Source: Lingula anatina
Lineage: Eukaryota > Brachiopoda > Lingulata > Lingulida > Lingulidae
Direction of reading: 5' to 3'
DNA: 64,000 bases
NCBI RefSeq assembly: GCF_001039355.2
Contig: NW_019776090.1
Coordinates: 52,329 to 116,328, forward strand
Part shown: positions 35,303-48,400 of the stretch, piece by piece
Layout: each line of letters opens with the position of its first letter
Numbering within the stretch: the first letter of the stretch is position 1
Program-made: the position numbers and the translations under genes
The notes under the pieces: generated by a model
What the model was told of the DNA's origin: nothing
The model's input: only the letters and a program-made list of their open reading frames with translations
The model's database searches: none

Positions 35303-35804
35303 CCCTCAAGCGACCAAGCTATTTTACTGACTGAAATGATCAAGTTGGGTCATCTATGACCCCATTGTGCTCTCTACAGGGATCCTTATTATGAAAGGCT
35401 GGTTGGGGGCTTATCACACCTACACGGTATACTATTCCCAGCATTTAAGACAGGTATTTTATAATGATCTAATGTAATAAGTATTTGGTATTTTAATATT
35501 AAAATACTTTTATTGCAACAAATAACCAAACACAGATATAAAGAACAACATTACAACGTTATTAAGACAGTCCTTGTCAGTTCCCACTTGCAAAAATACT
35601 TCTCTTTTTTGCAAACCTAAATGAAAATGTATATCATACAAAATAAAGTTGGGAAATTGAATTTTGTTGAGTTAGCATCCTGCTAAGATCAATAAAAATA
35701 ACTAGCTGACTTGCTGGCTAGGGAATACGCTAATACTGGGAGGGAAGGCATCCTACTCATAACACATCCGATCAACCTATGTCACTACCATACCTGTGTT
35801 AGAA

Positions 35805-35835
<31 letters not shown>

Positions 35836-36301
35836 CACGCACACACACACACACTAACATCTTGTTTGTATATGTGTTATTTTATATCGACAAAATTCTT
35901 CATATAACTGATATACCTGAAAACTGTAACAGTCAAAATGAGAGACACAGTTATGAAAACAAGTTCCAGCAAAGCTACTGAAATTAGATTCAGCGATGCA
36001 CTATAAGTAACATTTCAAGCACAATCTTCCCAAACCACTTGTTTGTGGTTATGTTGTAATCACATAGTTCAAAGCAATACAATATAATGTACTGATGAGA
36101 AATGGAACATCTGAATGAAATTTAAAACCAATGTTTAAAAACCAGTGCTTCTCTTCGGGGTCCCTGCAAAAATGTGGAAGCGTGTAGAATTAGTAGACTG
36201 ACAAACTTATACTAGGAAAGGGAATTTGGAAAAATATAAAGATATGGCACATTAAATCATATGGCTGGGGTCGTAAATGACCCCACACGGTCACTTGAGG
36301 G
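35303..36301. mobile_element. piggyBac-type non-autonomous element (999 bp)
   Basis: Left end CCCTCAAGCGACC at 35303 after TTAA (35299-35302); right end GGTCACTTGAGGG to 36301, followed by TTGA, a one-base variant of TTAA. Subterminal inverted GGGTCATCTATGACCCC and GGGGTCGTAAATGACCCC reinforce the pairing. There is no transposase inside, and an A/CA tract sits near 35805-35852. The TTAA target and CCC-type ends are piggyBac features. Confidence 0.7.
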
Positions 36302-36549
36302 TTGAGCGGTATGGGGATGTAGCAATATATATATTTTTTATACTTTAAGTCAAGATAAACATGTACCTTGACAGGCCGCTGAATACCCATTGCATTTAAT
36401 GGGGATGAAAAAGAGCACAAGATAAAAAGAGCAATTAAGTTTAGGTTAATTTCACCATATACTTTATCTGTATATTTTATAAGAATGCATGTTATTTTGA
36501 TTCAATTTACACCAAATGCAAGCAAATTGACTAAGAGACAAATTTCAAC

Positions 36550-36655
36550 ATGGAGTTTGAAACAGACGTTGTGACAATAATTATAACTCTATTTCTGCTA
36601 GTCGTACTGATGGTACTTTTCTTCGGAGAGTTTTCTTTAAAGAAGATATTTGGTG
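36550..36655 (+). CDS. Gene B exon 1: start codon and transmembrane anchor
   Basis: ATG at 36550 has A at -3 and G at +4. It encodes MEFETDVV, about 20 hydrophobic residues, then GEFSLKKIFG; donor GTACGT, phase 1. Acidic residues before and lysines after the helix predict the C-terminal side in the cytosol. A TATATTTTATA word lies at 36471-36481. The exon is supported by ATG context, hydrophobicity, donor and exact phase fit to exon 2. No similarity to gene A can be used, because the equivalent exon was not found. Confidence 0.6.
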
Positions 36656-39600
36656 GTACGTACTACGCTTGTTACATATATATTTAGATAATTGCTGATG
36701 TATGGTAAATTATACTATAGATCTGAGTTTTAAAATGATGTTATTATGCACTCAGTCTGGTCATAATCAATCTATACCTAAACATATTTTTGTTACAGAT
36801 TTTGGACAATTGACGAGGTATTTTAACAAGTTTACGAGATATACCAATCTTCCTATGCATATTACTTCGTGTTCAGGAAACATCGAAAATTCGGGAAACA
36901 TTGAAAAATTGACACATTGAATAATATTATAAGATGGCCAAATCTAAAAGTATCATTATCCACACAAAACATTCATCTTGAGCTATGGGTCGAGAAAGAG
37001 CACTTCTTACGTGAAATAGCTATCCTTGATTTCTTGATGCTCTGATTTCTCGTAGCAGAAAAAAATGAAAATACATTTCACAATATGAGCATAAGAGATA
37101 TGTCTTCATGTATGGCTATTGCAAAGTTTCGATGAGAAAATACTTAAAAATATAGGATCATCAATGCCAAGAGCCAGACACCCCAATAAAATTCTAATAG
37201 GTCCTTGGTAATACGTCTGTCAAATTTTAATTTCTTTTATCTATTAATCTTCCGCCGTGTGGAACAGCCTAATTCTCAGGTGCACCATGCAAGAGTTTGG
37301 TATATTTTCAATCATTATAACAATCATCATCATCATCGTTCTCCCTGCTTCTAAACGTTAGCGTTTATTTTCACTCCACATCTCCACCATTCAGCATACC
37401 TGTTATTTATTGTTCCATCTACTAAGCACATGCTGTTGTCCATGTCTATGTTTTTCTCGTTTTTTTGCTCCTTTTCAGTTGCTGTACACTATCTTTTGGA
37501 ATTAAAAATTGTGTAAGTTCATTTGTTAAAAAATGAAGCATATAGACAATTTCATATAATTAAACCCACATTGAGTGGCAAAATTCTCTTATACCATTAC
37601 ATTCCAGGTAAGGCAAGGAGTGATGTAGAAGTAAAAGATACCATGGCAACAACCTTAGGGACATACGTCGGCTCTGAACGGGACAATTTTTCCCGCATGT
37701 ACATTTTGATTTCTAATTATGCCCTGGTGGTTTTGCAAGATGTTCTTCAGAAAGAGCTTCAGACAGTGTATCCCGAACTATTTGACCCCAACACGGGGTT
37801 GCTAAATAAGGTGCTTGGTGATAAAACTGTCAGGGGCAAACTGTTTGGATTGCCACCAAGGTTATTTAACCAACACCAGCGAAACCAGCTGTATCCTGCT
37901 GGGAATCCCTCAACGTCAGTCACCGTTGGTGATTTAGACCTCACACTGACTGTGCTTTTGCTAAGGAACATCACCTCGTTGAACCCTCGTCCTAGGAATG
38001 CATGGGACAACCCCTCTGACGAAGACACATCAAAAGAATCCACTATAGGACGAATCAAAAGATATCGGGATGTAGTGTATGGTAATGTAAACAAGGCAGC
38101 GATCAGTGACCAAGACTTCAGGGCACATTTCTCGGGTCTCAAGTCCAATCTGCTGGCTCTGTCTAGTAAATTCACCAGTGAGGAATATGACGCCATCTTG
38201 TCTAAACCTCTTGATGTTACCTTAATAAATTACGTAGGAGATTTACAAAAAATTGTAAATCTTAGATTCGCACATGATCAATCTTTTGGAATCATGAAAG
38301 GTATGTATTCAATGCTTTTATATGTTTCCCTGAAATCAGGTTAACAATTAATTGCTTTTATGGTTCACCTTTGTCTAAGGAACCTGTTTTAGTTAATTTC
38401 CATTATTCCTTGTGTGGTTGGATGAGTTGTAAATAATGACAGTGTCAGCGACATATAGCCGTGAAAACAAACAACAACAAAAAAGGGTATTTTGCTTGTT
38501 AAAGATCTTACATCTTGAAATCTCATTCTTTTACAGGAATTCAAGAAAAGGTTCAGATGATTTATGACAGGGTTCAAGATACACCAGTACCAAATCCAGG
38601 TAATGTGTACTGTTCAGAAAAGTTAGGGAACAACCGCCATCTAAGATACAAAGGTTTGAACCATGCACACTGTTATTAAGGTGACTAATAGTAAAAGGAC
38701 CAAAGTCATAGAAACAAAGCCCTGGGCTTATAATTTTTATAAAAAAATTAAAACAAACTCCCAAAAGGCCAATTAAAGACAGAGATTAAGTACAGTGTCC
38801 AACGGATGAAGCTATAGCGCCAATTTTAGGGAGAAAATGCCGTTTTCGGAATTGGAATTTTCTCTATAACCAAGACAGCTATTCAAGTGATTCAAAAGGC
38901 CTCATAAAGCTGGGTGAAAGCACTACAGCGGGGTACCAGGGAACTGTCTTAAACTATTTACTTTTTTATCATCTTTTACGTTAAATTACCCCATATTTCA
39001 ATGGATTATTCACTTCAAAAATAACTTTCAAACAAACAATTTCCTCTTAAACCCCTGACATCATGCTGTAGTCCACATTCCCAACAACAATAGGTGCAAC
39101 TTTTGGAACGATCGGTTGCTCAGATAGTGAGATATACTTGGCAGCGATTCACTTATCTTGTCAATATAGAAAGCTGTTAAAACAGCCAAAAACGTTCACA
39201 GGTTGGTTAACAGAGCTTATTAGTCAAATGCTTAGCTGTTATCGGTTATACGATCAGATGGAACCATTGCTTATTGTCATCTAAAAATATTTTGTTTGGG
39301 TGCTTTGAAAGGGCAGAAAATCGTGCTTTTGTTAAATTTTCCGAACACTCGTTAGGCTTGTAAGTGTGCCGCCATTTTGATTGACAGCTCTGGAGGGGGC
39401 CCTAGCCTAGTAACGTCCAGTAGGGTGTCAAGGATATGTAGAAGGAAGCGCTAACAAAGGCGATTACGTTTAACCGCAATTAAGAGGTGTGAAGTTGCAT
39501 TTGAACGTTTCAGTGGGTCTCTCTCGGCAATCGAGTAATTTTACTTGAGAGATTCCTTTTCTATTATCGGCAAAGTGATCAGATAAAACTGGGTGACAGT

Positions 39601-42600
39601 AGTGGTTCTTAACTGATTATCCAGGTAACTGTGAACTCGGGGGTGGGGGGGGGTATTAATTTTTTCAAGAAGTCTTTCGTGATTTTTATTTTGGGTACAT
39701 TTTGAACTCTTTCTTCCCGCTGGATCTGTGATTCTGACATAGTTTTTTCCCAAACATCGCAAAATACAAGTTAACATGCGTTTTTATTTTCATTGTTATT
39801 TTTTTAATCATGCTGTCAACCCTTGCTTGGATTTCTCTCTAGGCTAAAAGTATCGTTTCTAGAATTTTTTTCTTTTATTAATAAATTTTTCGTACAAATA
39901 CATTTCTCAATTAATTAAGACGATTCGATTTACTCTTTCACCCATTTATTAGGTATACGTAAAGAAAAAAGAAAGACGAATAACATTGAACATTTCATGA
40001 TGCTTTTATTTGAGCTGTACATGCGCCAATGGCTGTAACTGTCTTTCGACCAACACAACGTTGCCGCCACACACACGACAAACACACGACTTGTAGGCAC
40101 TTTCTAACAACTGTCCACTGTGCCAAAGCCTGTACCCATTAGCTACTGTTTCTTCCTCACGATCACTGACAGAAGACTCCAAGGGCTGTTCAAAGTCCTT
40201 CAAAATCTTACGAGCGCTCACTCCAGGTAGATTCTCTCTCTCGTCATCCGACTGAACAAATACCGGTTTTCCTCCAAATACCGGTTTTCCTCCCGCCCAC
40301 ATACTCTCAAAATTTTCTTTCTTTTCTCTGGAAATGGACTTTTAACACGATTTTTTCTCTTCCCCATAGCGTACTCGACTTCGTCACTGCTTAGCTGATG
40401 TAAGACTTATGACCTATCACCGCACACGTAGTCGGCTTATAACCCATTAACTATGCTCCGCCCCCCTCATGGCAACGACCCTTAGCAACAGAGTTGTCAG
40501 CCTGACTGGGACGCGTGCCGGTTGAAAAACTCATCAAAAGACACATTTTGCGGTGCAAATTCAAAAAAATTATTACATCCAACGTTAGATACTTTTTTAA
40601 TTAATAGAAACACACAAAAAACTCAAAAACATGATTTTAAGCGTAGTTAACCCTATCACCCACCTTAAAACAATTTAAAGAATGACAGTTCTAAGTCAAG
40701 TTCATCTTTCTGTATTGGATGGAATTTTTACTTCCACTGTGTTACAATAAAAAAATTGCAGTTGTGAAAAGTAATAATTATGGTTATTTGGGTGAGGGGG
40801 TAAAAACATCTAAAGACATTGGGTAAAACCTGGTTACGCCCCTAACTTGCGCTTTCCAATCATCCATGTGAATCAATGAAAAGTTGGTAGTTCAGATAAC
40901 ATGTGAAATGTTTTTTTCTTATCCAACTTGTCATGGTCAGTGCTAGTATGTCGCTACATACATTGTGTAAAGCAAAACACATTGCTCATATGCTAATTCT
41001 GACCGGATGGCCCTGTGTTTAGAGTGTCCGCCTCCGGAGCTGCAGGACGTGAGTTCGACCCCGTCAGGGGACATACAAGTCCTTTATAAGCGTTACTTAC
41101 TGTCTCTCCGCTTGGCACTCAGCACTAGGGGTTGAAGCAGGGGCCTGGTCTGGCAGTGGAGGAATAGCACGTTTGCTGGCTCTGAGAGCCTAATACGGCA
41201 GCCGGGCTGTATCCTCCCCAAGGAGGCGACGGTGACAACTTATAGTGTGCAACAGGGCCACAATGACCAATTTCCCCTTGACAATTTCAATCCTCAGGAT
41301 GCCATATTTCAATATAGATTAATATTATTATTTTTGCATGCGGGCAACAGCAACAATATATATGTGTAAGCATGCGAGCGACAGCAGTAGTGTAAATATG
41401 TATTATTCATACAGGTAATAGAAAAAACACAGTAACACAGTAACAGAGAAAAAAGATTATGCAACAGACAAGGGAGAAATAGATACCTTTATGTCTCCTC
41501 CATCCCAGTGTACCACAAACTTTCATAGTCCCATTCAACAAAGACTATCAATTGGTCGTAATTTGGCCAAAGAAGGCCGCTTTTATTATATAACCCCACT
41601 ATCCTCATCATTTTAACAATAATAACAATGTAGCATATTGTTGCCTGTTTTAAATATTATGGCCTTAGGGATAATAATATATATCAAATATTCAATAAGA
41701 CTCACCATCCTAAAATTATTATGTGACGAGTCAGCAAAAGTTTTTATTTACAAACAAATTTGCACAAATTTCGTTTGTAGGGTTGCAGAGAGGCCCCCAC
41801 TATGTCGAATATTCGAATGCACCGGTTATCCTAAGCAGTGATTCAGCATAAGCAATTATTTGACAACAGTATTGCATCTAATTTAGCTTGTCTGATTGCG
41901 AAGGCGAGGCCGATGCATTGCCTTTTGCAGGATTCTCAATACAAATCTACATAAGTACCGGCATGACAATGCTGTTAGCGGGTGACCTAAACCTACTCCC
42001 TTTTTTATTAAAAAAGAAGGGAGAGGTTCAGTTATTCCCATATGCTGAAAACAGCTGGCAGAGTGAAATCTCTATAATTGCCATGCCAACATATTTTGCG
42101 CCGTACTTGTTGATTAGTATAATAGTTAACGGTTTTACGTGGTTCTTTGTGAAAGAGCATTTTCCTTGCAGTTTATAATCATCAACGGCCAGAATAAAAC
42201 ATGAACGAAGAATATAGTGTCGGAGATAACCTAGATAGGTATATTTTACTCGCCTGTTCCCATTATATACCTGACTTCAACAGATGTACAGATGGACCCG
42301 CAAAGCTTGGTGGGCCGTATTATGAGAAAGGCATGACTGGGTCTTAAAAATATTCAAATTTCTCATACAACATGGAAACAGCAGGTAGGCAAGTCGGATG
42401 TTTGCAACATAACACGCTGGAATGAATAATAATAGCGTAATCAAAAACCGGGAATGGGACCCACTTGGCCCCTGTAACTTAAGATATTTTATACAGCAGT
42501 TCCAATGACCTCTGCAGTCAGTACAAATCAAGAATGGACCCGCAAGGCTTGCTGGGTCACTGTTTGGTATATGCAGAGGTAATCCTGTAAATAGACCTAC

Positions 42601-45419
42601 GAAGTCTTTGTGTGACATTGTGTGACATTCTCATAAAGTTGACCCAATATCCTCTGAACTCAGGAGTATATAAGGATAGACCGTCAAGACTTGCTCTGCA
42701 GCAGTATTGTATGTAGTCCACGGCTACAGACGAAAATTTAAAAACCTTTACACCTTATGACTATAATATGACTTATGACTATAATAATGTATGATCAACC
42801 CGCAAGGCTTGCTTGGCTGATGACTGTCCAGTGTGACGAAGCTATTGGCTTGTCTTCGTCATGTTACGCGAGGTAGCAAATACAACTCAGATATTATCTT
42901 TCTTATTATTTATTGAACTACTGTCCAGTTATTACCCGCGCCGCTTCCTTCATTTCTATTCCTACCTCATGCAATCTCTAGCGGCCTTCTCTCTGTTTAC
43001 ACTACGCGGCGTTGTATAAATACCATAAGAGCATGTCAATCAACTTAATTAAGAAAGAACCGCACATGTGCGGTTACCGGCCTTATGGGGTTAAGTTACT
43101 CTACCAAACACTCCCCGCTCTTATTCACTGCATGCTGTCACTTACTAACATTACATTATCTCCCGGGGACGATATGCCTGTCCCCAGGCATATTTTAAAT
43201 CGAAATATATCCTAAAATAAACTTTCTTAAACACTGCATTTGTCTATTATCATAAATTCATGCAAAACAAAACTAAGTACATAGATTTTGCATTATAAAC
43301 CTACAATAAGAAATGCATTTGACATGAAACCCCAAATATAACTTAAAGGAAGATAGATTGATAAATTTTTTTTATGAAAATAGTAAATACAAATGTTCGT
43401 GGATAGATTTTGTAATGGCATTTACACCTTTCAATGTGCGGCCCAAGAGCACAGATATTTTTATTTGTTTTCTCCGCGCGGATGTTTAGATCTGTTACTC
43501 TCTTATTATGGCTCTGACACATTTTCATATACGGTTTCTCTCTCTGTCGTTTGTCATTTTAGATATTGAAGGAGTGCACTACGTGAGACAATAGGGCCGA
43601 TCGCTCCCTGTCCAATGAACAGCAGTCACCAAAACGTTGCGACCAGCGCATCGTACATGATGAAGTACATGTTCATCATCATATTTGTCCACACTGTACA
43701 TGTAGCGCTCTCTTTTGATGGCTATAAGAGAAACAATCGTTTTATATCAAACCCAATCCACGATTGAACAAAAAAACATACCGAAAAATAATTAAGTAAG
43801 AATCTTCCTTAATGCATATCATCAGTTTCACGTCTTCATCTTTATAAAAGTTAAGTACACTGTTCCTATACCAATAACTGTATAGTTAAATATCAATTAC
43901 TAATAATTATAAGACCGACAGGCTGAATATAGATATATTATTAATACTAAACGTATTTATTATTCAACACACAATACTTAATGTGTCGTTATAACCACAT
44001 GCAATAACATATAAATCAAAGTTAACTCGTAAAATTTAAAGTTCATATCCACTGAAATGAAAAGTTCCATTTGGTGTAGTCCGTTATATCCTCCATGTTT
44101 TGAATTTTAGCACAAAGTTCAGTTATCATATAATGTCAAATCCGTCCTTCTAGACAGTGAATAGTGATTGTCATCTGCCACTCATTGTATATGGATAAAC
44201 GTCTTATTCGCGCACGTTGGCATACGTGTAGATAAATGTTCACAGTTTCCTGTATATACACCGAATGTCCATGTCCAGCGTTTACGAAAATATCCAAAAC
44301 GAATGAAGCAGAAACAAGAACAAGAACAATTTAACTACGTATATTATAACAATCATCATCAAACTTGAATACAGTCACGTTTAACAGGCAATATTTTTAA
44401 CCTGACATAATATTAATCATCCAAAAGATTATGATAACAATAAAACATATATGGAACCATGCTAATAATATAACAATATGTCTATCAATAATACTTATGC
44501 TAATAATAAAAATAATAATAACGCAATCTGGCGTCCCAGATGCTAATATTTATCTGGCGTCATGCGCATCACTTCCATACCTCAACTCCACATATTCAGT
44601 TATATCCATAACCACATTGATATCCGTCACATCTTAATCATTTTATTCCTCACAATATATCAAATAATATTCACATAAGGACATTTATCCTTGCATCATT
44701 TATTCTTATTAACTCATTTGTTCCACTCGATCTTTTTATTGCCAATATAACCACATTATCAACTGACAAGATCATTTTAAGAGGATCATTGAAATGCCAG
44801 TGATTAGGAATTTAATTAAGGCAATTAATCGAGTAACTATTCTTCAATTTTATTCTTCGCAACCCAAAAACATAATTTTATTGAAGGGACTTCCAATAAC
44901 GTAGATTAATCATAATCTTAATATTTGCTTGTCACCTTCAAAGGTGCATGCGCACTATCGGCGATGTTTGACATTGCAAGGGGGTAGTGGGCGAAACAGA
45001 AGGGATATTCTTATGAAAAGAATTATGATTCATCATCTGAAATTACGCAGACTGTAAGTCCAGGAGTCCTAAACCAAAAAAGGTGCAATGATATTTAGTA
45101 TTGCCTGAAATTAAATTGAATGCCCTTTAAGTGACGTATCCTGTAAAAGAAATTAAAAACTCGTTATGATGGATATCAAAATTACAAGGGTAGGCGAACA
45201 ACGAAAAATCCATTCGCTGACTGGCTAACCTGGAAAAATAAACTATTTTATCAATATTGATTAGCACAGCATTTTTGTTCAAGTCAACAACAAAATATTT
45301 CCAAATGTAGTTTTCCGTCTTGTCACGAATTTCCACCAGTGAAGTGAGATATCTCAGCTGTTGGCATCTCTTCAAACATTCCGCAACCTGTAAAATTCTT
45401 AAGGTCAATAGATGCAAAA

Positions 45420-45492
<73 letters not shown>

Positions 45493-48400
45493 GGAAATAA
45501 ATTTACTTAATAAACACTAGGGCCCGGTTTCATCAAGGCTGGATAGCGCTATCCTATGGATAAATATGGCCGCTATCCTCTGGATAGAGCTATCCAGAGG
45601 ATAGTGCGTTTCATCAACAGTGGCTAGCGTTATCCAGGGGATAAATCAGCTTATCCAGAGGTTAAAGTTGTCCGCTCGAAATAGGTGGGATAATCATGCT
45701 ATCATGCTGTTAAATCATCAAAAATGGCTAACCTGCTTGGTTTGACAGTAAATCCTTTGATATTTCACAGGCAGAGATTAATTAGAAAGAGACTTTTAAA
45801 AGATGTGTGTTTGCTTTTGATGCTTTGAGTGATACTGAATCAATAGATTACATAACAGACTTGATCAAAGTTGACATCGCGCCTGCTACGAACACAACCC
45901 ATGCAATCTACGTGAGATAAATTATCTTTTATTTTACTAAAACATACCTTTTAAATCGATGAAAAAACTCTACACTGCTATTACATAATCTGCCAAACTT
46001 GCCAAGTCAGTCATTTTGTTGGAAAGTATGTCACGACCTTTCCCTTCAACTGCAAATTGTAAACATTGCATGAGGCACAACTAATGCAATGTGGTGTGTT
46101 ACTGACACTGACACTAAAATATCCTGTAGATATTATTCCCATTATTTAAATGAATGTAGACTACCATCTTGAAATATACTTAGAATATTGTTTATTTTGG
46201 GTAATTTATTTTCCAAATATGGTATAGATCACTTTTTTGTAAGCAACTATCATGGCTTTTATAATGTTTATAGCAACCAACTGCATTATGGGAATGTCTT
46301 TTTCTAAATATGGTATTGGATAAATTTTTATCCACTGGATTACTATCATGCTGTTTATCCAGCCTTTGTGAAACACAAATTTATGCAGAGGATAACTATA
46401 CAGAGGATAAGAAATTTATACATTGGATAGTGTTATCCATAGGATAGCCTATCCAGCCTTGATGAAACCGGGCCTAGAAGTATAAAAAAAATGAATAATG
46501 TTTATATTTATCTAAATAAGTAGGTAACGGAAAATATAAGACACACCTACTGAACAAACGAGGTACACATGCATTGCGCATGAAAATAAACAAAATGCGC
46601 CGTTGTGCGTCCAACTTTTGACAGAATTTGCCAGAAAATTGCGAATTTATAGTGAATACATAGCGTTTTGTTAGCGTATTTTGCGTATAAAGGGCGCAAG
46701 AAGATCGAACATACAACGCACGTGTGAAAAATTCCAACGAATTCAAAACGGGTTTTTGGCGCAGGGAACTAATGACCCGCGCGTTCAGCACGCATTAAGC
46801 GAACAGAGAACGCCCCCCATTCTCTATATAAAAGCTGCAGATTATGTCAAAAGCAACCAGTTAAGTTTGTTTTCTTGGATACACATTTATCGTTTTATTC
46901 ATTGGGAAGGGGATGTTAAACATCAAAATAATAAAGAGAAGCATTAACATGATATACTCAGTGATATATGTCAGTGTAATTGTTTTCCAATTCTAACCGA
47001 GCATTGTTTTGAGATAATTTAGGTAAAAATCGAGCTATACAAAATGCTTAAATTAAGACGGTCAAAGAGAACATAATATTACCCTGATTGCAACTTAAAT
47101 TACAGTAACCTCACATGTGCATAATGTATTTAGCACCGCTGTGTATCATATTAAACGTCTTGTTTAGTCTACGTTTAAATGATCATTTCAAAGGGAAGAA
47201 ATAGGTGGTCTAAATCATCCTGCCATGCCGAGGAACAGTTCAGGCTTCAGAGTTGACCTGGTGTTTGATGCGATTTCTCTTTTTTTTTCCTTCCTTGCTG
47301 GACGTGTTGCTGCCAGTGACGATGCGGGTGTCCTCTAGATTTTGGCCATTTATCCACTCACCAGGAGTAAACTCCTGACCCAGGTTTTCGGCAACGTCAA
47401 GCTGCTGCTTCTGCATTCGTGGATATCGGGTCCTGATCAGGTTGTGGAGGATGATGCATGCTTTTACAATCTTTTTAATGGTCTTAGGCTGCTGCTGCAT
47501 TGTGCTAAGTAGAACTTGAAAGTGGCTGCCAGAATGCTCCTGATGGCACAAACTAGGTGGAGTGCAAGTCCCATGACGTTATGAGCATGTTGGGGAACTG
47601 CAATTCCGTATTCTAATCGCATTCTTCCATATTATGCAGCGGATATTCAGCAAAAGTACCATGGATACACGCTAGGAATATGCTCAGGTCACGCTAGGAA
47701 CACGACAGAGGTGCGCTACAGTAACGCTGGTGTGCTGAAGAGTCGTTCAACATTCGTTCAGATTCGTTAGATATTCGTTTAGCACCCGTTAATAATCGTT
47801 GCATGTTCGCTACACATGCGTTGGAAGCATGCTGCGTGCTTGCTACGCCGAAGCCAACGAATTTGAAACGAACACCTAGCGTTTATACAATGTCTGATTA
47901 ACGCTGGTCCAGCGACCTCTGCGAATACCGAGCGTCCTTTTGACGTGTGAGTTCATGCGTCGAGCTGAACGCACATTTTTGTGCATGCACAAAAACTCAG
48001 ACACACAAGGCGCGTTTGACGGCGCGTTTGACGAATGCAGACGCATAACAGCGCACTGGCCAAAATTGCCATTTTACCACATTGGCCGTGCGCCGACCCT
48101 GCGTCGTGTAGGTGTGACCGGAGTATAAGCTAAAGCCTACATTTGAAATGCGATGACCGTACGGTGCACGCATACTGCCCGTAATACCCTTTCGTACTCG
48201 ACGCATGAACTTACACGTCAAAAGGACGATCGGTATTCGCAGAGGTCGCTGGACCAGCGTTAAGCGGAGGTAGACGGTGGCCGTTCGAAATCGCACGGAA
48301 TCGCACGGATTCAAGACCAGCTCTTTACGATATAGAAAAATCGTATGGACAATTTCATTGCACTTCGCCCATGTAAATGTAATCTAGGCTTTAAGTAACA

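Noticed and set aside
41003-41075. Functional tRNA gene
   Set aside because: Only the A- and B-box-like parts are present; the cloverleaf is not complete and a SINE body follows.
41888-42178. 96-codon frame with hydrophobic end
   Set aside because: Lies in the large intron of gene B with no homology or splice support.
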